A stretch of 34,395 nt of DNA, taken from the NCBI GenBank assembly GCA_902825865.1, contig CADECX010000036.1, forward strand, positions 1 to 34,395. Reading direction: 5' to 3'. Made by a program: the position numbers and the translations under genes. Position 1 is the stretch's first letter, and each line of letters starts with the position of its first letter. Positions 7,407-17,913 of the stretch are shown here, in pieces. The notes under the pieces were generated by a model. That model saw only the letters and a program-made list of their open reading frames with translations, was not told the origin of the DNA and made no database searches. This DNA is from an uncultured Alphaproteobacteria bacterium. GTDB lineage: Bacteria > Pseudomonadota > Alphaproteobacteria > Micropepsales > Micropepsaceae.

Positions 7407-8768
7407 TTAAGCCTTGTAGCAGACGGCTTTGACGGCCTGGATCAGGTCATCGACCGTCGGCAAAGCGAGCTTTTCCAGATTGGCGGCATAAGGCATGGGC
7501 ACGTCCTTGCCCGCAACCTTGGTCGGCGGCGCGTCCAGATAATCGAAGGCATCCAGCGCCACGCGCGAGCAGACTTCCGAACCGATGGAGCAGACCGGCC
7601 AGGCCTGTTCGATGGTGACGATGCGGTTGGTCTTCTTCACGCTCTCCAGCACCGTGTCCATGTCCAGCGGACGCAAGGTGCGCAGATCGATCACCTCGGC
7701 GTCGATGCCATCCTGCGCCAGCTTCTCGGCGGCTTCCAGCGCCTGACCGACGGTGATGGAGTAAGCCACGATGGTGACGTCCGCGCCGGGGCGCACAATG
7801 CGCGCCTTGCCGATGGGCAGGACGAAATCGTCCAGCTTGGGCACCGGGAAGCTCTTGCCATAGACGATCTCATTTTCCAGGAAGATCACCGGATTGGGAT
7901 CGCGGATCGCTGCTTTCAACAGAGCCTTGGCGTCGGCGGCGAAGTAAGGCGCGATCACCTTCATGCCGGGAACGCTGGCATACCAGGCGGAATAATCCTG
8001 GCTGTGCTGGGCGGCGACACGGGCGGCGGCGCCGTTGGGGCCGCGGAACACAATGGGACAGCCCATCTGGCCGCCCGACATGTACCGGGTCTTGGCGGCA
8101 CTGTTGATGATCTGGTCCATCGCCTGCATGGCGAAGTTCCAGGTCATGAATTCGACGATGGGTTTGAGGCCGTCAAAGGCCGCGCCCACGGCAAGACCGG
8201 TGAAGCCATGCTCGGTGATCGGAGTGTCGATCACCCGGCGGGCGCCGAATTCTTCCAGCAGGCCCTGCGAAATCTTGTAGGCGCCTTGATATTCGGCGAC
8301 TTCCTCGCCCATCAGGAACACCAGCTCGTCGCGGCGCATTTCTTCCGCCATGGCGTCGCGCAAGGCATCGCGCACGGTCTGATTGACGAATTCGGTGCCG
8401 GGCGGGACTTCCGGCTCGGCGGCAACCTCGATCTTCGGTGCGGCGGCTGCGGCGGGCGCTTCCGATTTCGGCGCATCAGCCTTGGGGGCTTCGGCTTTCT
8501 TGGCCGGAGCCGCGCCGGGCGCTTCGCCATCGGCCAGCAAAGTCGCGATGGGCGAATTGACCTTCACGCCCTCGGTGCCTTCGGCCACCAGAATCTGGCC
8601 GATCTTGCCCTCGTCCACGGCCTCGAATTCCATCGTGGCCTTGTCGGTTTCGATCTCGGCCAGGATGGTGCCGGACTTCACGACATCGCCTTCCTTGACC
8701 AGCCATTTGGAAAGCTTTCCTTCCTCCATGGTGGGAGAAAGCGCGGGCATCAGGATCTCGGTGCTCAT
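7407..8768 (-). CDS. pdhB: Pyruvate dehydrogenase E1 beta with N-terminal lipoyl domain
   Basis: Beta subunit of the thiamine-diphosphate E1 that decarboxylates pyruvate. It has an extra lipoyl domain (about residues 1-80, lipoylated K43), an Ala/Pro linker to about 120, then the E1-beta core ([61 protein letters not shown]) and the C-terminal transketolase domain ([14 protein letters not shown]). This lipoyl-E1-beta architecture is known from alphaproteobacteria such as Sinorhizobium and Zymomonas. Its start shares a base with the pdhA stop (TGATG), so subunit synthesis is coupled. Length is 453 aa, as expected for the lipoyl-bearing form. Confidence 0.97.
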   Translation of the reverse strand: MSTEILMPALSPTMEEGKLSKWLVKEGDVVKSGTILAEIETDKATMEFEAVDEGKIGQILVAEGTEGVKVNSPIATLLADGEAPGAAPAKKAEAPKADAPKSEAPAAAAAPKIEVAAEPEVPPGTEFVNQTVRDALRDAMAEEMRRDELVFLMGEEVAEYQGAYKISQGLLEEFGARRVIDTPITEHGFTGLAVGAAFDGLKPIVEFMTWNFAMQAMDQIINSAAKTRYMSGGQMGCPIVFRGPNGAAARVAAQHSQDYSAWYASVPGMKVIAPYFAADAKALLKAAIRDPNPVIFLENEIVYGKSFPVPKLDDFVLPIGKARIVRPGADVTIVAYSITVGQALEAAEKLAQDGIDAEVIDLRTLRPLDMDTVLESVKKTNRIVTIEQAWPVCSIGSEVCSRVALDAFDYLDAPPTKVAGKDVPMPYAANLEKLALPTVDDLIQAVKAVCYKA

Positions 8769-9742
8769 CAGGCGTATATATCCGTATAGAGTTCGTTCAA
8801 GCCGGGTTCGGGGCTTTCGGTGGCGAATTCGGCGGCTGCCACAACCACCTTCTTCACCTCGGCGTCCATCTGCTTGAGGTCTTGCTCATTGACCACGCCG
8901 CGATCGATCAGTTTCTTGCCGTAATTCTCGATCGGATCGCGCTTCTCGCGATATTCGGTCAGTTCTTCCTTGCTGCGATACTTGGCGGGATCGGACATGG
9001 AATGGCCGCGATAGCGGTAGGTGTTCATGGACAGGATGATGGGGCCCTTGCCCGAACGGCAATATTCCATCGCCTCGGCGCCCGCGCTCTGCACCGCTTC
9101 CACATCCATGCCGTCGACATTGATGCCGGGAATGCCGAAGGACGAACCGCGCTTGGAGAAATCCGCCACCGCGCTGGAGCGCTTCACCGACGTGCCCATG
9201 GCATAGTGGTTGTTCTCGATCACATAGATGACCGGCAGCTTCCACAGCTCGGCCATGTTGAAGCTTTCATAGACCTGGCCCTGATTGGCGGCGCCGTCGC
9301 CGAAATAGGTCAGGCTGACGGCGCTCGAGCCGCGATACTGGTTGGCGAAGGCCAGGCCGGTGCCGATCGGCACCTGGGCGCCGACAATGCCGTGGCCGCC
9401 ATAGAATTTCTTCTCGCTCGAGAACATGTGCATCGAGCCGCCCTTGCCGCGCGACAGGCCGGTGGAACGCCCGGTGAGTTCGGCCATCACCGCCTTGGGA
9501 TCGAGCCCTTGCGCCAGCATGTGGCCGTGGTCGCGATAGGAAGTGACTTGCTGGTCGCCCTGCTTGGCGGCGCCCATCAGGCCCACCACCACCGCTTCCT
9601 GTCCGATATAGAGATGGCAGAAGCCGCCGATCAGGCCCATGCCGTAAAGCTGCCCGGCGCGTTCCTCGAAACGGCGGATGAGCAGCATGTCGTGATAGAG
9701 TTTTTTCTGGGATTCAGAGTTGCTTTTGGCAGCTTCCGGCAT
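8768..9742 (-). CDS. pdhA: Pyruvate dehydrogenase E1 alpha
   Basis: Alpha subunit of the E1 heterotetramer and first gene of the pdh operon. The thiamine-diphosphate motif runs from G148-D-G150, with N153, to the NN pair at 177-178 (GDGAANQGQ ... [11 protein letters not shown]). Other family blocks are [34 protein letters not shown], and the phosphorylation-loop region [19 protein letters not shown]. Length (324 aa) is normal. The stop overlaps the pdhB start by one base. A 226-bp upstream region separates it from ftsB and holds a palindrome and a possible promoter. Confidence 0.97.
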   Translation of the reverse strand: MPEAAKSNSESQKKLYHDMLLIRRFEERAGQLYGMGLIGGFCHLYIGQEAVVVGLMGAAKQGDQQVTSYRDHGHMLAQGLDPKAVMAELTGRSTGLSRGKGGSMHMFSSEKKFYGGHGIVGAQVPIGTGLAFANQYRGSSAVSLTYFGDGAANQGQVYESFNMAELWKLPVIYVIENNHYAMGTSVKRSSAVADFSKRGSSFGIPGINVDGMDVEAVQSAGAEAMEYCRSGKGPIILSMNTYRYRGHSMSDPAKYRSKEELTEYREKRDPIENYGKKLIDRGVVNEQDLKQMDAEVKKVVVAAAEFATESPEPGLNELYTDIYA

Positions 9743-9968
9743 GGGTTTTGGGGGCCCGTTTTTCTGGTTTTGGTAAAGCTGAAAAAGGTTGTGGCAAGGC
9801 CCAAACCGGTTGGCAAGAACATTGTTATTTTATTGCGCTGCACTTTCCGAACACTGTTCGCGAAGTGTGAAATGTTGTTGCGGCAAGGGGGTGGCGTCGC
9901 GACAGGACGTGACGAAGCCCCGCCCGCACGGCGCACTTAACTGGCCAACTGCGGCAAAGTGAAAGAGA
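9743..9968 (-). promoter_or_regulatory. pdhA upstream region with palindrome and candidate -10
   Basis: This gap between ftsB and pdhA contains CGAACACTGTTCG (9848-9860), a 6-1-6 perfect inverted repeat. On the minus strand an AT-rich TAAAAT (9832-9827) lies downstream of it, placed so that the palindrome would cover the -35 region of a promoter for pdhA. The leader to the pdhA ATG would then be about 80 nt. The binding protein is unknown. It differs by one base in spacing from Gram-positive SOS boxes and does not match the alphaproteobacterial LexA direct repeat. Confidence 0.4.
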
Positions 9969-10280
9969 TCAGTTCTTGCGCGGAATCGCGACTTGGTTCG
10001 GCGCGCCGTCCATCAGCTGGGTCCGCGCCAGCTCCTCGATCAGGTCGGGATCGGGATTTTCGGTCATCAGGGCGATGCGGTGCTCCAAGCGGGCGCGGTT
10101 GGCCTGAAGTTCGGCCAGCTGCTCGCGCTGGATGCCCAGCCTGGCCTGGGTATCTTCCAGTTCCAGAATGCCGCGATTGCCCCAGATGGCATAGGCGCCG
10201 AAATAACCCACCACCGCCATGGTGACCGCGGGAACGATCAAAACGGTGATAAAGCGGGTGACGGAGCGCTTGATTCGCAT
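9969..10280 (-). CDS. ftsB: Septum formation initiator, FtsB/DivIC family
   Basis: Small bitopic divisome protein that in other bacteria bridges FtsL and FtsQ. A short basic cytoplasmic N-terminus (MRIKRSVTRF) is followed by one transmembrane helix at about 11-33, the family-like YFGAYAIWGNRGIL, then a coiled coil at about 40-75 (QARLGIQREQLAELQANRARLEHR). The C-terminal block NPDPDLIEELARTQL resembles the FtsB consensus. Length is 103 aa, as expected. The gene lies between eno and pdhA, its usual alphaproteobacterial location. Four GANTC sites fall within about 66 bases spanning its start and upstream DNA, suggesting methylation-sensitive cell-cycle control. Confidence 0.88.
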   Translation of the reverse strand: MRIKRSVTRFITVLIVPAVTMAVVGYFGAYAIWGNRGILELEDTQARLGIQREQLAELQANRARLEHRIALMTENPDPDLIEELARTQLMDGAPNQVAIPRKN

Positions 10281-10337
10281 GCGCCCAACGAATCACAGAC
10301 TGATTCGGCTGGTCAAGAAAAAATGGGTAAAAGATTC
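10272..10337. promoter_or_regulatory. GANTC cluster at the 5' end of ftsB
   Basis: GATTC at 10272-10276, GAATC at 10290-10294, GATTC at 10302-10306 and GATTC at 10333-10337 lie around the ftsB ATG (10280) and upstream of it. GANTC is the target of the CcrM methyltransferase in alphaproteobacteria, whose methylation state controls several division genes in Caulobacter. The link to ftsB here is inferred from position. Confidence 0.4.
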
Positions 10338-10396
10338 AAGGAACTTAGCGCCGGGAGGATTATTATCCGGGCCTTGAGTCTGTAGATTGGTGAGCT

Positions 10397-10624
10397 GTGC
10401 GGCCCCTGACGGCACTATCCTGGTTTGTGGCGGCCTTCCTGGCGGGGGCGGGATTGTTCCTGGCCACGCGCCCGGTGCCGGTGCTGCAGGCTCTGGTGGA
10501 CGGCCTCCGCCCCAATCTGTTCGCGCGCTGCCGCGATGCGGGCGCCTGCGCCCATCTGGAGATCGCCCCGCCCCCCGCTCCCAAGCGGCGGGAGATGCCG
10601 CCCTCGGATATGGATCGAGCTTAG
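10397..10624 (+). CDS. Small hypothetical protein with signal anchor, 75 aa
   Basis: Not recognised. From a GTG start the product has one hydrophobic N-terminal segment (ALSWFVAAFLAGAGLFLA, about residues 6-23), then a short soluble part with two cysteines (ARCRDAGACAH) and a proline/charged tail (PPPAPKRREMPPSD). It is divergent from ftsB and ends with TAG immediately against the convergent eno stop (TAA at 10625-10627), with no base between them. A purine-rich GGTGAG lies upstream. The membrane-anchor pattern and the fit between neighbours favour a real gene, but a chance ORF cannot be excluded. Confidence 0.42.
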   Translation: MRPLTALSWFVAAFLAGAGLFLATRPVPVLQALVDGLRPNLFARCRDAGACAHLEIAPPPAPKRREMPPSDMDRA

Positions 10625-11911
<1,287 letters not shown>

Positions 11912-11982
11912 CTAAGCTGGGTCCGGGTTCTAGAGACACCCACCGCCCCCTTCAAGGGCGGGCCGGGACCAGAGGGAAAATC

Positions 11983-12399
11983 ATGACATTAGCCGCGCCC
12001 GCCATCATCCTGACGGCCGCCGTCACCTTGCTGGCCATCCTGATCTCGATCTGCCTGCAGATTAACACCGGCAAGGTGCGGGGCCGCACTGGCATCAAGC
12101 CCCCGGCCATGAGCGGCGATCCCGCACTGGAAGCGGCCCTGCGCGCCGAGGGCAACACGGTGGAACAGTATGTGCTGTTCCTGCCCGCTCTGTGGCTGGC
12201 GGCGCTGTACTTCCAGGGCTGGGTGCCGCCCATCGTCGGACTGGTCTGGTGCCTGGGCCGCGTGATGTACGCGGTCGGCTATATGAACCAGCCGGAGAAG
12301 CGCTATCCCGGCTATATGGTCAGCGTGCTGGCGGCGCTTGTCCTGATCGTGCTGGCGGTGATCGGCCTGGTCAACGCCTGGATGGCGGCGACAGCTTAA
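11983..12399 (+). CDS. MAPEG-family membrane protein
   Basis: Four-helix membrane protein of the MAPEG family (eicosanoid and glutathione metabolism in eukaryotes; bacterial members are mostly uncharacterised or glutathione-transferase-like). Family-like residues are LEAALRAEGNTVEQYVLFLPALWLA and the C-terminal GRVMYAVGYMNQPEKRYPGYM. Length is 138 aa. A good AGAGGGAAAATC leader precedes the ATG. It is a single plus-strand gene between eno and kdsA, and its last four bases overlap the convergent kdsA end. The substrate cannot be deduced. Confidence 0.85.
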   Translation: MTLAAPAIILTAAVTLLAILISICLQINTGKVRGRTGIKPPAMSGDPALEAALRAEGNTVEQYVLFLPALWLAALYFQGWVPPIVGLVWCLGRVMYAVGYMNQPEKRYPGYMVSVLAALVLIVLAVIGLVNAWMAATA

Positions 12400-13253
12400 C
12401 GCTTCACCACGGCATCGATCTCCACCAGCTGCTCCAACAGCGCCGGGAAATCCTTGAGCTTGACCATGTTCGGCCCGTCGCTGGGGGCGCGGTCCGGGTC
12501 CTGATGCACTTCCATGAAGACGCAGGCCACACCCGTCGCCACAGCGGCGCGCGCCAGATAAGGCACCATGGTGCGGTCGCCGCCGGATTTGTCGCCCTGC
12601 CCGCCAGGCTGCTGCACCGAATGGGTGGCGTCGAACACCACCGGCGCGCCGAAGCCCGCCATGATCGGCAGCGCCCGCATGTCCGAAACCAAAGTGTTGT
12701 AGCCGAAGCTGACGCCGCGCTCGGTCACCAGCACATTGCCGTTGCCGGCGCCGGTGATCTTGGCGATCACATTCTTCATGTCCCAGGGCGACAGGAACTG
12801 GCCCTTCTTCACATTGACGCATTTGCCGGTATGGGCCGCCGCCACCAGCAAATCGGTCTGGCGCGACAGGAAGGCGGGGATCTGCAAGATGTCCACCGCC
12901 TGCGCCACCGCGGCGCACTGGTCGCGCTCATGCACATCGGTGAGAACCGGAACGCCGAAGCGGTTCCGGATATCGGCGAAAATGGGCAGCGCCTTTTCCA
13001 GCCCGATGCCGCGCGCCGTGCTGGCGCTGGTGCGGTTGGCCTTGTCGAAACTGGTCTTGTAGACCAGCCCGACCCCGAACTTGTCGCAAGCCTCCTTGAG
13101 CGCACCCGCCATGTCGAAGGCGTGGCTGCGGCTTTCCAGCTGGCAGGGTCCGGCGATGATGGCGAGCTTCCTGTCGTTGCCGATCTCGACCCGATTGGAG
13201 TCTGGGCCGAGGGTCACGACCGAATTGGGCTTGAGGACCGGATTGTGGTTCAT
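12396..13253 (-). CDS. kdsA: 3-deoxy-D-manno-octulosonate 8-phosphate synthase
   Basis: Condenses phosphoenolpyruvate with arabinose 5-phosphate to KDO-8-phosphate for the LPS inner core. Conserved blocks include IAGPCQLESR, YKTSFDKANRTS, GLEKAL, VLTDVHERDQC, LQIPAFLSRQTDLL, NVKKGQFLSPWDM, VFDATHSVQQPGG and DRAPSDGPNM. Cys37 in AGPC occupies the position where metal-dependent (class II) enzymes have Cys and the E. coli enzyme has Asn, so a metal-dependent enzyme is likely. Length is 285 aa. It is convergent with the MAPEG gene (4-base overlap) and follows the export gene on the same strand. Confidence 0.97.
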   Translation of the reverse strand: MNHNPVLKPNSVVTLGPDSNRVEIGNDRKLAIIAGPCQLESRSHAFDMAGALKEACDKFGVGLVYKTSFDKANRTSASTARGIGLEKALPIFADIRNRFGVPVLTDVHERDQCAAVAQAVDILQIPAFLSRQTDLLVAAAHTGKCVNVKKGQFLSPWDMKNVIAKITGAGNGNVLVTERGVSFGYNTLVSDMRALPIMAGFGAPVVFDATHSVQQPGGQGDKSGGDRTMVPYLARAAVATGVACVFMEVHQDPDRAPSDGPNMVKLKDFPALLEQLVEIDAVVKR

Positions 13254-13285
13254 GCGGGGATTTTATCTGACTGCCCCGGTGACAG

Positions 13286-13404
13286 CAAACTCCCCTCCCC
13301 CGCGCGCGCGTCAGCGCGCTTGCATAGGGGGAGGTGGCTGTAGCTGACCGAGGGCGTGAGCCGGCAGGCGAACGCCTGACAGGCAGCGAAAGCCGGAGGG
13401 GGAA
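13286..13404. repeat. Intergenic structured repeat between the export gene and kdsA
   Basis: The sequence runs from CTCCCCTCCCCCGCG through the palindromic GCGCGCGTCAGCGCGC and GGGGGAGGTGGCTGTAG to AAGCCGGAGGGGG just before the stop codon of the export gene (13405). It shares order and motifs with the element at 23906-24035 (C-run, hairpin, GGGGGAGGTG, GTAG, then a GCCGGA..GAGGGG end). It is probably a member of a dispersed repeat family. Confidence 0.6.
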
Positions 13405-14271
13405 TTAGTACTGGATGACGGCTGCCGTGGCCGCCGAGGCCGCTACGCCCGAGAAGGGCGACAGCAGGTTCATCGCATCCGAGAAGATAGTGGTGTGCAC
13501 CTTGACCACGTCACCGGGACGGATATCGGTGGTGCGGTCGGCCGGCACCTCGATTTCCTCATTGCTGCCCTCGCGGCGGATGAAGACCACGCTTTCCACG
13601 GCAGACGGCAGGAAGCCGCCCGCCAGCGCCACCGCGTTCAGCGCATTCATGTGATCGACATAGGGATACTGGCCGGGCCGCGCCACCGCGCCGATGATAT
13701 AGAACGGCCGGTAGCTGGCGACATCCACCGCGACGCGCGGCGATTTGAGAAAAGCCGGCGACAGCGTGTTGGCGACGGCACCTTCCAATTGCTGGGCGGT
13801 ATAACCGGCGGCGCGCACCTCGCCCACCAGCGGCAGACGGATAAAGCCCGCGCCATCGACGGTGAAATCGCCGGACAGATCGGCCTCGCCGAAGACGGTG
13901 AGTTTCAGCTTGTCGCCCGGGCCCAGTCGATATTCAAAGCCGCTGGGTGGGCGGGAATAGGCATAGCGATCACTCGGCGGTAGTGCCGCCGCTGTGGTGG
14001 CGCGCGGCGCCGGATAAGCGGGCTGCGCGGGCTGGGCGGGCTTGTAGCCGTAAGGCGTGCCCGAAGGCGCTGGTGTGTAAGTCGCGGCCGGCGCAGGCGC
14101 GGACGGGCCGCGGTTCGGCGCGGAAATCGTGTCGTAATTGTCGCCGGAGAAGCGCTTGAGGCCGTAATTGTCGTCCTGGGCGCGCGCCTGAGCGAACACC
14201 GCGGACAGCACAAGGCTGGCCAGCATAAGCGTGGCGATACGCACTAGGAAAACTGGCAGAACCCGGCCCAT
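13405..14271 (-). CDS. Wza-type polysaccharide export protein (Poly_export/SLBB)
   Basis: Secreted protein with a signal peptide of about 31 residues ending near AQARAQ, a Pro/Ala/Tyr-rich linker (about 50-100), then a polysaccharide-export domain (YRLGPGDKLKLTVFGE ... GEVRAAGYTAQQLEGAV) and an SLBB-like domain (FYIIGAVARPGQYPY ... LAGGF ... IRPGDVVKV). Such proteins form outer-membrane channels or periplasmic collars for exopolysaccharide. No lipobox Cys is seen, so it may not be a lipoprotein like E. coli Wza. At 288 aa it is shorter than Wza. No Wzc, Wzx/Wzy or glycosyltransferase lies nearby. It sits alone between kdsA and the pyrG-linked small membrane gene. Confidence 0.88.
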   Translation of the reverse strand: MGRVLPVFLVRIATLMLASLVLSAVFAQARAQDDNYGLKRFSGDNYDTISAPNRGPSAPAPAATYTPAPSGTPYGYKPAQPAQPAYPAPRATTAAALPPSDRYAYSRPPSGFEYRLGPGDKLKLTVFGEADLSGDFTVDGAGFIRLPLVGEVRAAGYTAQQLEGAVANTLSPAFLKSPRVAVDVASYRPFYIIGAVARPGQYPYVDHMNALNAVALAGGFLPSAVESVVFIRREGSNEEIEVPADRTTDIRPGDVVKVHTTIFSDAMNLLSPFSGVAASAATAAVIQY

Positions 14272-14333
14272 GCGCGGATGGTAGCCGGGCCCTGTTACTG
14301 AATTGCTAGTGACCCGGCCGCGAGGGTGAAGGA

Positions 14334-14345
14334 AGCGTTAACGCT
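14334..14345. promoter_or_regulatory. 12-bp palindrome upstream of the export gene
   Basis: AGCGTTAACGCT is a perfect palindrome beside the stop of the gene at 14345 and about 63 bases upstream of the export gene start. An imperfect hairpin with GCCGGG/CCCGGC arms lies between (about 14284-14318). It could be an operator or part of a terminator; no regulator is identifiable. Confidence 0.3.
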
Positions 14346-14739
14346 CAGCCCGCGATGCCGACAGCCGTCAGCACCGCGCCGGCGGCAAAACCGGTGACGC
14401 TAAGCCCGCTGGCGATGATGGCGAACAGGCGCAGGCGTTTGGATTGCGGCGGAATCCTGCCGCCGCCATGTTCTGTGGTGATCATCTGGGTGAGATAGGC
14501 CAGCAAGGTGGTAACCACCGCCATGACCAGGCCCGTCAGAAAGCAAATCAGTGGCCAGAACAGGATATGCGCCATGGCCGAACCGTTATGCTGGTCATTG
14601 GCCCAGACCTGGCCCACGAACGTCAGCAGAGCGATCACCGCCGCGCCATTCACCAGGGTCAGTGTCCTGATGGCCAGGATGGCGAACTCCACCGCGGCCT
14701 CGAACATGTGCTGCGGGAAATCGTCGGGGGGCTGGGCCA

Positions 14740-14740
<1 letters not shown>
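14345..14740 (-). CDS. Small hypothetical membrane protein coupled to pyrG
   Basis: Not recognised. This 131-aa protein has a soluble start (MAQPPDDFPQHMFEAAVEF) and about three hydrophobic helices: near residues 28-46 (LTLVNGAAVIALLTFVG), 58-84 (ILFWPLICFLTGLVMAVVTTLLAYL) and 106-130. A basic, glycine-rich loop (EHGGGRIPPQSKRLR) separates the last two. Its ATG shares a base with the pyrG stop (TGATG), implying translational coupling, although no link to nucleotide metabolism is known. The hydrophobic pattern and tight junction support a real gene. Confidence 0.75.
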
Positions 14741-16419
<1,679 letters not shown>

Positions 16420-16458
16420 TTATTTTCCGCCGCTAACAGGTCCGCGAAAAACGCAGAA

Positions 16459-16800
16459 CTACTGGGGTTTGGGTACCGACGGACCGGCGGGTGACGGAGC
16501 AGGCGCGGGCATCGGCTTGGCCGGAATATTGGCGGCGGGAACCGAATCGAGAATCGAGCTCTGGTCGCGGCCGCCCAGCGCCAGGATGTTGAGCAAAATG
16601 CAGGTGAGGAAGAACAGGAAGGCCAGGATCGATGTGGTGCGGGTCAGCGTGTCGGCCGCGCCGCGGGCGGTGAACAACCCGCCCATGCTGCTGGAGCCGC
16701 CGCCCATGCCCAGACCGCCGCCTTCAGAGCGCTGCAACAGCACAAAACCGATCAGGGCGATGGAGATCACCAGTTCGGCGACAAGAAGGATGGTCTGCAT
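16459..16800 (-). CDS. secG: Protein translocase subunit SecG
   Basis: Small auxiliary subunit of the SecYEG translocon. From the ATG at 16800 the protein has 113 aa: helix 1 at about 2-20 (TILLVAELVISIALIGFVLLQ), the conserved RSEGGGLGMGGGSSSMGGLF loop, helix 2 (TSILAFLFFLTCILLNILA) and a Pro/Ala-rich tail. The longer frame back to 16887 adds 29 charged residues not expected in SecG, so the shorter start is chosen. The gene precedes pyrG and follows the response-regulator gene on the same strand. Confidence 0.92.
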   Translation of the reverse strand: MQTILLVAELVISIALIGFVLLQRSEGGGLGMGGGSSSMGGLFTARGAADTLTRTTSILAFLFFLTCILLNILALGGRDQSSILDSVPAANIPAKPMPAPAPSPAGPSVPKPQ

Positions 16801-16822
16801 GGCGGATTCCGGCTTCTTTAAA

Positions 16823-16871
16823 TGGTCGCTCCGGCTTTCGCCGACGCGCTTTACTATTGGTCGCTCCGGCT
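16823..16871. repeat. Direct repeat upstream of secG
   Basis: TGGTCGCTCCGGCT occurs at 16823-16836 and again at 16858-16871, 35 bases apart, in the 157-bp gap between the response-regulator stop and secG. It could be a tandem regulatory site or the trace of a short duplication. Confidence 0.45.
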
Positions 16872-16942
16872 CAAGCCGAGGCTCCAAGGCGCGGCTCTTT
16901 AGAGCCTTTTGCGGGAAATAGGAAGCGGGGGACGGTTTTTCC

Positions 16943-16957
16943 AGCCCGGACCGGGCT
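16943..16957. other. Hairpin directly after the response-regulator stop
   Basis: AGCCCGGACCGGGCT forms 7-nt perfect arms around one base and starts right after the TAA stop of the response-regulator gene. No T-run follows in the transcribed direction, so it is not a standard intrinsic terminator. It may protect the mRNA 3' end. Confidence 0.45.
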
Positions 16958-17911
16958 TTAGCTCGCCAGGGCCCTGGCGTTACGGGCCCTGATCAGGGCC
17001 ACGGTCGCGTCGATCTCGGTCATCTGATCGCTGGCGCTTTTCTCGGGGTAAAAGACCTGGTGCAGGCTCAGCGCGGCATGCCCCAGCAGATGCAGCGTGG
17101 CATTGCGGTCCACCCCCGCCGCCAGCCCCTCCGCCGAGGCCAGCACAGACTGGCACCATTCCTGGGCGGCGTTGAATTCGGTGTCCTCGCTTCTGGTACT
17201 GATCGACTTGGCCAGCAACTGAAGCTTGACCAGGTCCTGCGGCGGCCGGCCCGCCGCCGCCACGGGCTGGTCCTGCAGCAGCCGCCACAGCACGCAGATC
17301 TGGAAGGCGTCGCGGCGCATTTTTTCCGATGTCAGCTTTTCGCGCGCGGTCTTGAGTTCACTGTCCAGCTTGCGGGCGATCTCGTCGGCCGACAGCTTGT
17401 CCTTGGCCTTCATCTTCAGCGAATTGGGCGGCTCGAACATCTCGACATTGGAGGCGCGGTTATTGTCCTTGCGGCGGTCGGGCCCGACATAATCGGTGGT
17501 GATGACAAAGCCCTTGCGGCGGTCGACATGGGCTTCGATGCGCTGGCGCAGCAGCGCGGTGGAAAAGGGGCGCAGCAAAAGATCGTCGGCGCCGCTGGAA
17601 ATCACCTGGTTGATCAAACTGGCGCTGTTTTCCCAGGCGGTGACGATGATCACCAGGAAGGGGTTGTAGCCGGCCGCGCCCTGGCGCATTTGCTGGATCA
17701 CCGAACAGAGTTCATCGACCTGGCCCTGGGACTCGCACAACACGATGTCGGGCGGCGATTTCTGCACCGCTTCCAGGAAATTTTCGAGGGTCGGAACGGT
17801 TTCGGTCTTGCGGAATCCCAGCGTGTACATGGCCGCGCGCGTCGTGGCGCGGTTCGCCGACACGGGATCGTAAATAAGGACGTCAACACTGTCGAAAGAC
17901 AGCTTGCTCAT
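16958..17911 (-). CDS. Response-regulator-like protein with degenerate receiver
   Basis: A 317-aa protein with an N-terminal receiver fold (about 8-130) and an alpha-helical C-terminal region of unknown function. By alignment to CheY-like receivers, D15 is the acidic residue, the phospho-acceptor position is E60 (DIVLCE) rather than Asp, T91 is the switch Thr, and R114 (LLLRPF) replaces the conserved Lys. It therefore probably cannot be phosphorylated normally and may mimic the active state. A VGPDRR motif follows the receiver, as in several alphaproteobacterial regulators, then a charged coiled segment (about 165-200). No DNA-binding or enzymatic output domain is recognised. It lies between tpiA and secG, behind its own promoter-like region. 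Confidence 0.82.
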   Translation of the reverse strand: MSKLSFDSVDVLIYDPVSANRATTRAAMYTLGFRKTETVPTLENFLEAVQKSPPDIVLCESQGQVDELCSVIQQMRQGAAGYNPFLVIIVTAWENSASLINQVISSGADDLLLRPFSTALLRQRIEAHVDRRKGFVITTDYVGPDRRKDNNRASNVEMFEPPNSLKMKAKDKLSADEIARKLDSELKTAREKLTSEKMRRDAFQICVLWRLLQDQPVAAAGRPPQDLVKLQLLAKSISTRSEDTEFNAAQEWCQSVLASAEGLAAGVDRNATLHLLGHAALSLHQVFYPEKSASDQMTEIDATVALIRARNARALAS

Positions 17912-17913
17912 AG

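Noticed and set aside
16459..16887. The longer secG start at 16887.
   Set aside because: It adds a charged 29-residue segment unlike SecG, while the ATG at 16800 gives the normal N-terminus.
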